Shown piece by piece: positions 1-10,319 of a stretch of DNA of 64,000 bases. A program made the translations under genes and the position numbers. The DNA lies in the NCBI RefSeq assembly GCF_947623445.1, contig NC_135245.1:2053501-2117500 (forward strand), in the 5' to 3' direction. This DNA comes from Clavelina lepadiformis (lineage: Eukaryota; Chordata; Ascidiacea; Aplousobranchia; Clavelinidae). Position 1 is the first letter of the stretch; every line of letters begins with the position of its first letter. Below the pieces are notes generated by a model that did not search any database, had not been told where the DNA came from, and worked only from the letters and a program-made list of their open reading frames with translations.

Positions 1-6
1 TAAATC

Positions 7-187
7 TTAAAGATTGAAACAGGAATTTTGATTTTCGATTTTCTTTATTTGTTCTGACCAAAATATCTGGAATTTATTTTCTTTTAATCCGCCCCCCAAG
101 TGTTGGCAGGTTTCACTTATTCCTGGAACCACCATTTCCTCGGGCATTCCAATTTTCTGTCGAAGTATTCCAGTTATGAAAACGTCA
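7..187 (-). pseudogene. GT31 unit 0: fragment of exon 4 (3' end only)
   Basis: This stretch matches the 3' part of the glycosyltransferase last exon found throughout the window, from its stop codon (7-9) up to the segment encoding the ITGILRQ region. Similarity stops abruptly near 187, where unrelated DNA begins. It is closest to unit 1: both have a diverged 3' end compared with the other units. A longer C run near 92-98 compared with the other units suggests a frame shift. No exons 1-3 follow on the right, so this is a truncated relic, probably marking the decayed edge of the array. Confidence 0.75.
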
Positions 188-1742
188 TACCCTTGTAATA
201 ATTATACTTTCTGGAGTGACTGTGCCTTACTTCTTTGTAGGTTTTTCACTTTCTGCTCAATCTTCTGTATGTTCCTAAACCGTGAAAGTATGTAAAACGC
301 GATCACTCACAACCACTGAAAGTGATTTTACGAAACTATTTGTTGGAAGCCGAAAGCGGAAGACTCAAAGAATCCGCCTAATCCATTTGTTACGCAATAC
401 TTTCGACACATGCCGATATATAGTATACCTTGGACTCGGAAAACACACAAATGAAAGAACACTTTCTCGTTAAATTTGCGACTTAACCAGTTCACCCTCT
501 TACACCTTGGGCTAAAATTTCAATAAAATAAATAACATTGTGTGTACTCATGAAACATTTCTGCATGGCCCAAGATTAAACATGAAATGCCGTTAGTTCA
601 AGTTTGCTTATGGCTATGGCCAAATCACCTAATGGGTGTCCAGGGCATTTTGTTTGGTAAATTGTCAGATTTACAATATATAGAACGAAGTAGAACTGAC
701 TCAGCTTTGCATTTTGCCAAGATAATCTCAACGCACAACTTAAGTAAAGTTTCCCATACACACTTTCGAAGTGGTTTGTTTTCAAAAAAAAGGAAATGGT
801 TTGGTGCGTGGATTTTGGGGTACAGCATAGGTACATAATTAGACAATCAAATTAACTTACGTGGTGAAAAAAATTTGCAATCTTCAATAAACTGTTAACG
901 GAAGTGAAATTTGTACAAACGGAAAACGGTCGTTGATACAAACGTTTCGCAAACACTTGCCTTGACTTCTTTTCTAGAGAATAACTTGAATGTTATGAAT
1001 CGACTCGAGTCACTAGTTGAAAAGAATCTTGCCTCGACTCGGTCATTTTTGAATAGATTACATTAAGGTAAACGATTTTTCTTTTTTTGTCCAAAAAATC
1101 AAAATATAACTAGAAATAAAGTTCATATGTTTACGAACCAGGATGAGGCCGCCAAATAAAGAAAATATTTTAAGTTTTCAAACGTTTTTTTTTACGAAAG
1201 CGGTATTTTTCGCTTTCTGTGTGAAAAGTGACTTTAGATATCAATTGGCTTAACCTGACATGTCACTTCGTCCAAAAATATCCATCTGTCCAGAGTCTTA
1301 TAAAGGTAACTTGACTTGTCATTCCAGTTAGATTCTTTGGTCATTCAAGTTAGATTCTGTAAGCCAGTCACTCTCTGAAAGTCCAAATATTTGTTTAGAT
1401 ATATTTGCTATTTGAATGCTTAAATGAAAAGCCGTACAGGGGACGTGCAAATATTTGTTCTTGCCAAGAAATTCTCGGCAAAGATTATATCAAAGCAATA
1501 ACAATATGCGCAATCACTTATCACAAGTTTAAACCGCAACAACAATTAAACAAAAGGTTGAAAACAATAAGTAGGTAATACTCTGCAGCCAGGCAAGTGA
1601 CCAAGTCTACAACTGCTGTTACACCAACATTAAAAATGTGTATAGGCATCTCGAAAGCAAAGACTTTACCGGTTTGACGCAATCAAACAATTTCAGTAAA
1701 TAATAGAAAAACGAATATACTGATAGCAGGTAAATGGAATCC
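188..1742. other. Non-repeated flank with no recognisable gene
   Basis: I found no match to the array units, no convincing coding frame and no terminal repeats here. Small frames at 282-473 and 587-838 have no recognisable domain. A TATAAAGG string lies near 1299 on the plus strand but nothing recognisable follows it. The canonical 3' flank seen below every other unit is absent below unit 1. This is the only single-copy stretch over 1 kb apart from the two BTB-Kelch segments. Confidence 0.5.
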
Positions 1743-3547
1743 TTAATGGTTGAAACAGGTATTTTTAGTTTCGATTTTCTTCATTTGTTTTGACCAAAAA
1801 GTACTGAATCTATTTTCCTTAAACCCGTCCAAGTGTTGGCAGGTTTCACTTATTCCTGGCACCACCATTTCATCGGGCATTCCAATTTTCTGTCGAAGTA
1901 TTCCAGTTATGAAAACGTCGTCTGTATTTATGCGCTTTGAAGTCAACGACGCTTCCCACAATTGTCTGATGACGCGAACGCTGGTTGTGTAGAATCCACC
2001 GAGGCAAAACTTGGGCCAGTTTGGCTCACTATAATCTTGTACAGAAATAAAATTTTTGTGTTGTTTGTTCCGTATAGGATGGGATGATTCTCTTGTTTCG
2101 TAAGTGCAAATGATTGGAAATTCTGGCCACTTTTCCTTAGAAACTTTTGCAATGTTTTTATTAACGGCCTCCTTTACATTTACGAGATCAATTATCATAT
2201 CATCATCACCACTGGAGTAGAAATATTGACGGGGAAGCTTATCTGAGGTCCACTGCATCCCCGATAACGTCTTCAAACCGACATCTCTGAAATCGTTAAA
2301 GCATTGTTTATCAAATAGAAATCCATGATTTAGAACAGCGTGGTCCAACTTCTTTTCATCGCGGGCCAAAATCAGAAAATTTTTTTATCTTGCGGGCCAA
2401 TGTTTTTAAATTAGAACTGAAAAACAATGTGACACTGATATTAAAACTGAAAAAAGTTCTCTTTTTTTATTAAAACTGAAATTAGAATAGTTCAAAATTT
2501 AGCTACTAAATGCTGATCAATGTGACATCTCCGGTCGAGGTTCTTCCAAAGTGACTATCAAAGCTGACTATCATTTCGCGGGCCAAAAAATCGGTGCTCG
2601 CGGGCCAACTTTGGCCCGCGGGCCTGCAGTTGGACCACGCTGATTTAGAAGATGCCAGGTAGAATATTTGTGAGTGAAAAATAACACATCTTTCACTCAC
2701 AGGTACGCGTCCGAAACGTCGACTTGCAATATATCTCTGTATCTGTTATGTTCCTCGTCCAATAGAGCTTGAGTAGTTGCCTTTGCTTGACCAATCACAA
2801 AAACAATTTGGAAAGTGGCGCCATCGAGATAGCCAATAGAACCCCAGGTTTTACGAATCCATTCGCGACGTCTCCCGTAAGATGCAGCCGACTTGATGAA
2901 AATAATCATACTCCAGGATATGTTTTTTCCTGCGAAAATATATCAAGGTCAGTTTCAACGTCGTTTGATTTAAATAAGTGTAATTCAGAATGTTGAAACT
3001 GCTTTTTAATTGCAGTATACTTGTCTTTGAAAGATTTATTCATATTAACGTACCAAGTAAACAGCTGCTTTTGTCGTTATCGGAATAAAAATTTGGTTCT
3101 TTTAAAAACTTGTTCGACTTTGCGGAACTTGAAATTGTGCTATAAAGCGATTTATGGGAAGGATAGGTTTTGTACAAGGTTGTGACGTTTCTTGATTGCA
3201 ACGTCATTTCCTTCTGCGTCGCTGTGTTGTTAACGGCTTCGAGATTATTTGACCTTTTACAACTTTGGCTGCAAATCAAAAACCATGGCTTATTGTTAAA
3301 CGCAGCATGTCTAAGAAATATTTTTTACTTTTGCACAAGATATTGAGTTAAGAGAAGTCGATTCATTCGATTGAAACTTAGGTTTCTGTCTTTTGTTTTC
3401 AAAGTCGAAAATGTTTTCGACATATACTTACTGTTGAAGCTTTACATAGCTGGCTTGCATGGTAAGCAGTAACAGAACCCAAATGACAAGCCCAAACAGA
3501 ACTGCAAAATACTTAAAAATTTTGTTGTGACCGTCAAGAAATAGCAT
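1743..3547 (-). CDS. GT31 beta-1,3-glycosyltransferase-like protein, unit 1 (367 aa)
   Basis: Exons: 3432-3547, 3054-3268, 2701-2929, 1743-2286 (complement), phases 2, 1, 2, all with GT-AG ends. The protein is a type II Golgi-style transferase: a short cytosolic tail, one membrane anchor (about residues 13-30), a stem (39-110) with N-x-T sites, then the catalytic domain. GT31 hallmarks are IIFIKSAAS...REWIRKTWG (119-140), LKTLSGMQW (191-199), the metal/nucleotide-sugar DDD at 214-216, WPKFCLGG (277-284) and TDDVFITG (308-315). It is the most diverged intact unit: it has Arg in YRDIL where other units have Gly, and a different C-terminal tail. The donor or acceptor sugar cannot be read from sequence. 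The start is the ATG just before the anchor, shared by all units. Intron 3 carries a hAT element. Confidence 0.85.
2336..2642. mobile_element. hAT-type non-autonomous element (307 bp) in intron 3 of unit 1
   Basis: Perfect 15-bp terminal inverted repeats CAGCGTGGTCCAACT, with internal GGCCCGCGGGCC-like stretches. An 8-bp target duplication ATTTAGAA lies at 2328-2335 and 2643-2650. No transposase frame. The empty site (a single ATTTAGAA) is present in units 4, 5, 6, 10, 11, 15 and 16, so this insertion is private to unit 1. It lengthens intron 3 from about 99 to 414 bp without touching the splice sites. Confidence 0.92.
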
Positions 3548-5335
3548 TTCTTTTCAAATTACAAGCTGAAGATATAGTAGTAAGATATATAGACAAAGCA
3601 AAAAAAAATTATTCATGATATATTATGAATCAGAGTTGTAACTCTTTTCAGAGCTTTTCGGTTCGAGTTCGCGTTGAGGCTTAAGTAAGAAACAAAACTG
3701 GTTCCAGATTTAGGCAAAAATTCATATTCACACTCTGCCACATTTTCGTCGTAAATTCACTTACACGAATGTGTATGCGCTCAGCAGAGCGCTTTAAACC
3801 TTTGCATAACGCAACAAGTAATGATGTTAGTCAGAGAATGGCATCAAAATATAACCGAAAAAAAGTGGCAAACGTCCGTCACTTAGTTGACTCTTTGAAC
3901 GTGTCTGCACATAACCTATAATTCAAATTTCAAATCCATCTGTTGGTATGAAAACAGCAAGGCGGCCATCTTGCATCTTGTAATGGCTTTACCTATTTTC
4001 CCTTTCTTTAAATGCAGGGAGTAATCTTTTAGTTTATTTACATTTATACAGTACTGTGACGGTTGTAGCGCCACCGCACGGTGACTTTGTCCAACCTTTG
4101 GGCTAACCGCTTTAAATATTTCTTAATTAGACATTGTGTTTATTACTGTGCGCTTGGTATGCACGTTTTGCTTATTTATGTCCGCTTGGAAAGCAACCTC
4201 GTCATTTTTTCGGAGTTGGGACCCTCAAGCGCCACAGCACCTCATCTCATTTTCACTTAACTAACACTGCGTGCCAGCTGTGTAGGCCTTTTGTGGTTGG
4301 AGCCTGAGTCATGGTTTTATTTTCCACTGCAACAAAGCAGATGAAAACTTATCAAAACTTACTCCCCAAACCTGGATGCTTGTTCGTAAAATTTTCAGCT
4401 AACTTTACAGACAAGCGGCTTTCTGACTCCTGTTTTTCATAACGTCACGCCAACGTCTTCAGTTTCGCGTTTCCCCGCTTTAAACGGACAATTATAAAGT
4501 TGTAAACTGCCTCCTCGACATTAACCCATCTTACAAGTCAAGTTATAAATAAAATCAGTTTAATCGGACATCTTGCATAAATTAAAACGCTTTACGCATA
4601 CAGCGTATTCCGATCCTAGTTACAATAGCGCATACAGCATGGGAGGATCCTAGTCACAACCTTGAAAATAACCAACGGTTAGTTCAAGCGCGCAGTTTGA
4701 AATGGCTCGCTTGATTAATGATTAAATTTATAGAAGCGAGAAACGATTCTTGCTTTGAGTACAAGGATGGCTCGAAATACAGGATGACAACGAATAAATT
4801 ATGAAAATGAATAAACAATGGACGGAAAATGGATGAAGGGTTAACAACGGATAACAAAGGATGAATTAGCACATTGAAATACGCAACTAAATCACAAACA
4901 CTATATATGCGATAGATTGCACACAACTCGGCATAGTGTAGTGTTATGTTGTCAAGTTTAAAACTTAAAAACTAACAATTCATACCGTGCAGTAAATGTC
5001 TAAATGGTGAATGTACCAATTAATAAAGTATATACATAAAAGTATTAAAATCAGACATTTTGTCACATACCGGTATTTAGTTGACAAAGTCATTTAGCGA
5101 GGCAAACCTGGTGATCAAATTTCGGTATGACTGTAACCTGCCATGCAGAAGTCGAGATTAAAGTTGGTCAACTTCAATTAACTTAATTCTTTCAAATAAA
5201 TTGTAGCACACACAACGCAAGTGCAAGTGGGTATGGCTATGGCTATGTTCTTTCATTTGTGATTTCTTGTACAACGAATTGGAGATAACCTCCGTGACGT
5301 GTATGACTTATCCTTTTTAGCCTTAAACCCTAAAC
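3548..5335. other. Intergenic: 5' flank of unit 1 into 3' flank of unit 2
   Basis: Holds the array's standard spacer. Near the unit 1 start is an AT-rich leader, then a TATA-like block (3846-3856) and a small hairpin GCGCTC-AGCA-GAGCGC at about 3777-3792, perfect only in this unit. Farther out is the long spacer also seen between the other units. The 80-residue minus-strand frame around 4684-4926 recurs in many spacers but has no domain and its ends drift between copies. Confidence 0.5.
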
Positions 5336-5785
5336 CAGGGGTGTCCAACCCGTGGCCCGCGCGGTATTTTTCGATATGACTTGTAGGCTATTACCAACTA
5401 CTTGGCCTACGTAATTTATGGCGAACTTACATTCCGAGAAATTGGCATTTATTATTTGTTTACTAATTTCTGACAGCCATATGAAAAACTCGCTTCGCAT
5501 TGCTACATCCTCCATCTCACCGAATATTGCCAAACTTGTTTGAGAAAAACAGTGCCAAACTTTACAGTGAAATGTCGACGTGCAGTAACAACTTTGTTGA
5601 ATTTACTATATCTTGGTATGTTTATTGTTCTTATAATTGCAAAAGAGGATAATTCATATTTCTAAGATTAGAATTTTGGTGTGAGGGTTTTAATTAGAAA
5701 TTATTAGCAGTAAGCATTCAAGTGGCCCGCGCAATCATTCGTAAATCGCATGTGGCCCTTTCGCCAAAAAGGTTGGACACTTCTG
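5336..5785. mobile_element. hAT-type non-autonomous element (450 bp), 3' flank of unit 2
   Basis: The left end reads CAGGGGTGTCCAACC and the right end is the inverted partner (CAGAAGTGTCCAACC). The 8-bp target duplication CCCTAAAC is at 5328-5335 and 5786-5793. GGCCCGCGC stretches flank an AT-rich middle. A 67-codon minus-strand frame (5330-5533) could be a transposase remnant, but I do not recognise it. The same insertion at the same site is beside units 3, 4, 7, 12 and 13; the empty site is seen beside units 5, 8, 9 and 10. Confidence 0.9.
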
Positions 5786-5888
5786 CCCTAAACCGTACAC
5801 ATAAAATATAAGAATAAGTGAAGCCATATAACAACAGAGCTCAAAGAAATTGTGTCTGTTATAACACGAACTCGTAGACCATGTAATC

Positions 5889-7856
5889 TTAAAGTTTAAA
5901 ACAGATGCTCTTGTTTTCAAATTTCTTCTTTCTTTCTGACCATATTGTCTTGAATCTGTTTTCAATAAACCCGCCCAAGTGTTGGCAGGTTTCACTTATT
6001 CCTGGCACCACCATTTCATCGGGCATTCCGATTTTCTGTCGAAGTATTCCAGTTATGAAAACGTCGTCTGTATTTATGCGCTTTGAAGTCAACGACGCTT
6101 CCCACAATTGTCTAATGACGCGAACGCTGGTTGTGTAGAATCCACCGAGGCAATACTTGGGCCAAAATGGCCAACGGTAATCTTTTTCTGAGATATAATT
6201 TTTTGATATCTTCCCGCGAATAGGCTTGCTTATAACCCAGCTTGTTTTGTAAGTGCAAATGATTGGAAATTCTGGCCAATTTTCCTCAGAAATTTTTGCA
6301 ATGTTTTCATCAACGGCCTCCTTTACTTTAACGAGATCAATCATCATATCATCATCACCGCTGGAGTAGAAATATTGATGGGGAAGCTTATCTGAGGTCC
6401 ACTGCATCCCCGATAACGTCTTGAAACCGACATCTCTGTAATCGTGAAAATGGATTTTGACAAATACGTCTAATGGAGGAGATGAAATTAAGAGAAACAA
6501 TGAACTGAAACATGTGGTTTCCGTTTTCCCCAAAACCCAACTTTTTAATATGAGTTCAGTCCGGATTAACTACTTATGGGTGTAGGTGAGTAGTATACCA
6601 TACATCAGGGGCGGGCAACATACGGCCCGCGGGAACGTATCCGGCCCGCGACGGGATTTTGAGCTCCCCGCAGACAGTTTCCGGTCTTACATGATAAAAC
6701 AGACATGGAGAGATAGCTGAACATTTTTTAGGAAAGGTCAACAAATTTCAAGTTTCTACAGTAAACAATGCAACTGTACGCCACGTTTTGATGCGACTGT
6801 GTGCAAGAGAAAGCCACACCTAGGGAAAATAGGGTTAAAGTTTACATTAAATACGATTTATTCCTTGCATAGGTGTATAAATACACGATTAATGTATCGA
6901 TTCCGGGATCCGGCCTGCCAAGTACTTCATTTTCTCATATCAGGCCCGCCGACCGAAGAAGTTGCCCGTCCCTGCCATACATCTAAGCACATATTTCACT
7001 CACTGGTATGCGTCCGAAGCGTTGACTTGTAATATGTCTCCAAACCTGTTATATTCCTCGTCCAATAGAACTTGAGTCCTTGCATCCGCTTGACCAATCA
7101 CAAAAACAGTTTGGAAAGTGGCGCCATCGAGATAGCCAATAGAACCCCAGGTGTTACGAATCCATTCGCGACGTCTCCCGTAAGATGCAGCCGACTTGAT
7201 GAAAATAATCATGCTCCAGGATATGTTTTTTCCTGCGAAAATATACCAAGGCCAGTTTCACAATTTCAACCTCATTTGATTTATAAGTGTAATTCAGAAT
7301 GTTGAAACTGCTTTTTAATTGCAGTATACTTGTCTTTGAAAGTTTTATTCATATTAACGTACCAAGTAAACAGCTGCTTTTGTCGTTATTGGAATAAAAA
7401 TTTGGTTCTTTTAAAAACTTGTTCGACTTTGCGGAACTTGAAATTGTGCTATAAAGCGATTTATTGGAAGCGTAGGTTTTGTTCGAGGTTGTGACGTTTC
7501 TTGATTGCAACGTCATTTCCTTCTGCGTCGCTGTGTTGTTAACGGCTTCGAGATTATTTGACCTTTTACAACTTTGGCTGCAAATCAAAAACCATGGCTT
7601 ATTGTTAAACGCAGCAAGTCTAAGAAATATTTTTTACTTTAACACAAGATATTGAGTTAAGACAAGTCGGTTCATTCGATTGAAACTTAGGTTACTGTCT
7701 TTTGTTTTCAAAGTCGAAAATATTTCTGACATATACTTACTGTTGAAGCTTTACATAGCTGGCTTGCATTGTAAGCAGTAACAGAACCCAAATGACAAGC
7801 CCAAACAGAACAGCAAAATACTTAAAAATTTTGTTGTGACCGTCAAGAAATAGCAT
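5889..7856 (-). CDS. GT31 beta-1,3-glycosyltransferase-like protein, unit 2 (368 aa)
   Basis: Exons: 7741-7856, 7363-7577, 7004-7232, 5889-6435 (complement). Intact frame. It has the same domain order as unit 1: anchor, stem, REWIRNTWG, LKTLSGMQW-type block, DDD and TDDVFITG. It carries the B-type variable segment (SKPIRGKISKNYISEKDYRW), one residue longer than the A type and closer to the usual GT31 pattern before the conserved Cys. Intron 3 is also of the B type (about 191 bp before a hAT insertion). The donor exon ends in the codon for Gln rather than Leu (DAYQ). Practically identical to unit 3, so the two may be expressed as one gene in dosage. Confidence 0.85.
6606..6974. mobile_element. 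hAT-type non-autonomous element (369 bp) in intron 3 of unit 2
   Basis: Termini CAGGGGCGGGCAAC and its inverted partner (CAGGGACGGGCAAC); 8-bp target duplication CCATACAT at 6598-6605 and 6975-6982. No transposase frame; a 77-codon plus frame crosses its end and is chance. Units 8, 9 and 14 have the empty site (CCATTTAT once). Shared with units 3 and 12 only. Confidence 0.92.
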
Positions 7857-9766
7857 TTCTTTTCAAATTACAAGCTGAAGATATAGGAGTAAGATATATG
7901 AACAAAGCAAAAAAAAATTTATTCGTGATATGTTAGGAATCAGAGTTGTAACTCTTTTCAGAGCTTTTCCCGTTCGAGTTCGGGTTGGGGCTTAAGTGTG
8001 AAACAAAACTGGTTCCAGATTTAGGCAAAAATTCATAATCACACTCTGCCACATTTTCGTCGTAAATTCACTTACACGAATGTGTATGCACTCAGCAGAG
8101 CGATTTAAACCTTTGCATAACGCAACAAGTAATGATGATAGTCAGAGAATGGCATCAAAATATAACCGAAGAAAAGGGGCAAACGCCCATCACCAAGTTG
8201 AATCTTCAAGAGCTTCTTCACATAACCTATCATTGAAATTGTTAAACATTCGTCTGCTGATACGAAAACAGCAAGGCGACCTTAACCGTTGAAAGCGCTC
8301 TCCAGTGTATATAAGTCCTAAAATATACATTTTTATCAGCAGCAGCCTAGACTAAATTTGGTTGTTTTGGATTAATCAGGATGAAATCTGAAAAATTATC
8401 TTCACTTATCTTGCAATGGCTTTACACCTTTTCTTTCATTGCAAGGAATAATCTTTTAGATTATTTAGATCTATACAGTACTGTGACGGTTGTAGCGCCA
8501 CCGCGCGTTGATTTTGTCCAACTTTTGGACTGACCGCTTTAAATATTTCGTAATTAGACATTGTGTTTATTACTGTGCGCTTGGTATGCACTTTTTGCTT
8601 ATTTATGTCTGCTTGGAAAGCAACCTCGTCATTTGTTCGGAGTTGGGACCCTCAAGCGCCACAGCACTTCATCTCATTTTCACTTAACTAACACTGCGTG
8701 CCAGCTGTGTAGGTCTTTTGTGGTTGGAGCCTGAGTCATGGTTTTCTTTTCAACTGCAACAAAGCAAATGAAGGCTTAACAAAAATTACTCCCCAAACCT
8801 GGATGCTTGTTCGTAAAATTTTCAGCTAACTTTACAGACAAGCGGCTTTCTGACTCCTGTTTTTCATAACGTCACCCCAACGTCTTCAGTTTCGAGTTTC
8901 CCCGCTTTAAACTGACAATCATAAAGTTGTAAACTGCCTCCTCGACATTAACCCATCTTACAAGTCAAGTTATAAATAAAATCAATTTAATCGGACGTCT
9001 TGAATAAATTAAAACGCTTTACGCATACAGCGTATTCCGATCCTAGTCACAATAGCGCATACAGCATGGGAGGATCCTAATCACAACCTTGAAAATAACC
9101 AACGGTTAGTTCAAGCGCGCAGTTTGAAATGACTCGCTTGATTAATGATTAAATTTATAGAAGCAAGAAACAATTCTTGCTTAATTGAGTACAGGGATGG
9201 CTCGAAATACAGGATGACAACGAATAAATTATGAAAATGAATAAACAATGGATGGAAAAATGGATGAAGGGTTAACAACGGATAACAAAGGATGAAACAA
9301 CACACTGAAATACGCGACTAAATCACAAACACTATATACGCGATAGATTACACACAACTCGGCATAGTGTAGTGTTATGTTGTCAAGTTTAAAACTTAAA
9401 AACTAACAATTCATACCGTGCAGTAAATGTCTAAATGGTGAATGTACCAATTAATAAAGTATATACATAAAAGTATTAAAATCAGACATTTTGTCACATA
9501 CCGGTATTTAGTTGACAAAGTCATTTAGCGAGGCAAACCTGGTGATCAAATTTCGGTATGACTGTAACCTGCCATGCAGAAGTCGAGATTAAAGTTGGTC
9601 AACTTCAATTAACTTAATTCTTTCAAATAAATTGTAGCACACACAACGCAAGTGCAAGTGGGTATGGCTATGGCTATGTTCTTTCATTTGTGATTTCTTG
9701 TACAACGAATTGGAGATAACCTCCGTGACGTGTATGACTTATCCTTTTTAGCCTTAAACCCTAAAC
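7857..9766. other. Intergenic: 5' flank of unit 2 into 3' flank of unit 3
   Basis: Standard array spacer. It contains the candidate core promoter described separately, a TATATAAG string on the plus strand at 8308-8315 with no gene after it, and then the long spacer ending in the shared 3' flank. No coding sequence is recognised. Confidence 0.5.
8157..8188 (-). promoter_or_regulatory. Candidate core promoter of unit 2
   Basis: Read on the minus strand, an inverted repeat GGGC-GTTT-GCCC (8177-8188) lies about 10 bp upstream of a TATATTTT string (8157-8167), roughly 300 bp upstream of the start codon. The combination is kept in intact units 2, 3, 6, 11, 12 and 16. Units 1, 5, 10 and 15 keep the TATA-like part but have a changed repeat. 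Transcription start is not demonstrated. Confidence 0.3.
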
Positions 9767-10216
9767 CAGGGGTGTCCAACCCGTGGCCCGCGCGGTATTT
9801 TTCGATATGACTTGTAGGCTATTACCAACTACTTGGCCTACGTAATTTATGGCGAACTTACATTCCGAGAAATTGGCATTTATTATTTGTTTACTAATTT
9901 CTGACAGCCATATGAAAAACTCGCTTCGCATTGCTACATCCTCCATCTCACCGAATATTGCCAAACTTGTTTGAGAAAAACAGTGCCAAACTTTACAGTG
10001 AAATGTCGACGTGCAGTAACAACTTTGTTGAATTTACTATATCTTGGTATGTTTATTGTTCTTATAATTGCAAAAGAGGATAATTCATATTTCTAAGATT
10101 AGAATTTTGGTGTGAGGGTTTTAATTAGAAATTATTAGCAGTAAGCATTCAAGTGGCCCGCGCAATCATTCGTAAATCGCATGTGGCCCTTTCGCCAAAA
10201 AGGTTGGACACTTCTG
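9767..10216. mobile_element. hAT-type element (450 bp), 3' flank of unit 3
   Basis: Copy of the 5336-5785 insertion, shifted by 4,431 bp, with the same ends and the CCCTAAAC duplication. It came with the segment rather than by a new insertion. Confidence 0.9.
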
Positions 10217-10319
10217 CCCTAAACCGTACACATAAAATATAAGAATAAGTGAAGCCATATAACAACAGAGCTCAAAGAAATTGTGTCTGTTATAACACGA
10301 ACTCGTAGACCATGTAATC

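Larger units (their letters stand above)
4921..9351. repeat. 4,431-bp tandem segmental duplication, copy 1
   Basis: Bases here recur 4,431 positions further on with almost no differences by eye. The copy contains the 3' flank and whole of unit 2, one 450-bp and one 369-bp hAT element, and the spacer. The match with the next copy continues to about 13,978. Breakpoints are blurred because all units share sequence. Confidence 0.88.

Noticed and set aside
282-838. Small frames in the left unique flank
   Set aside because: Overlapping frames on both strands with no recognisable domain or gene structure.
4741-4870. Regular spacing in all units, considered as a CRISPR-like or satellite array
   Set aside because: The repeats are whole gene units of 3.4-4.9 kb with spliced exons in a eukaryotic context; GGATGA-like motifs in the spacer are irregular.
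4684-4926. Minus-strand frame of about 63-80 codons repeated in most spacers
   Set aside because: Low-complexity translation of an AT-rich spacer; start and length drift between copies, and there is no domain or splice context.
5330-5533. 67-codon frame inside the 450-bp hAT element as a transposase
   Set aside because: Too short, no recognisable catalytic or zinc-finger residues; could at most be a remnant.
5905-6138. 77-codon plus-strand frame repeated opposite exon 4 of most units
   Set aside because: It is the antisense shadow of the conserved transferase exon and changes only when that exon does; no domain is recognised.
8308-8315. Plus-strand TATATAAG repeated in many spacers
   Set aside because: No plus-strand gene follows it; on the minus strand it is farther from the start codon than the other TATA-like block. 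Left as unproven.
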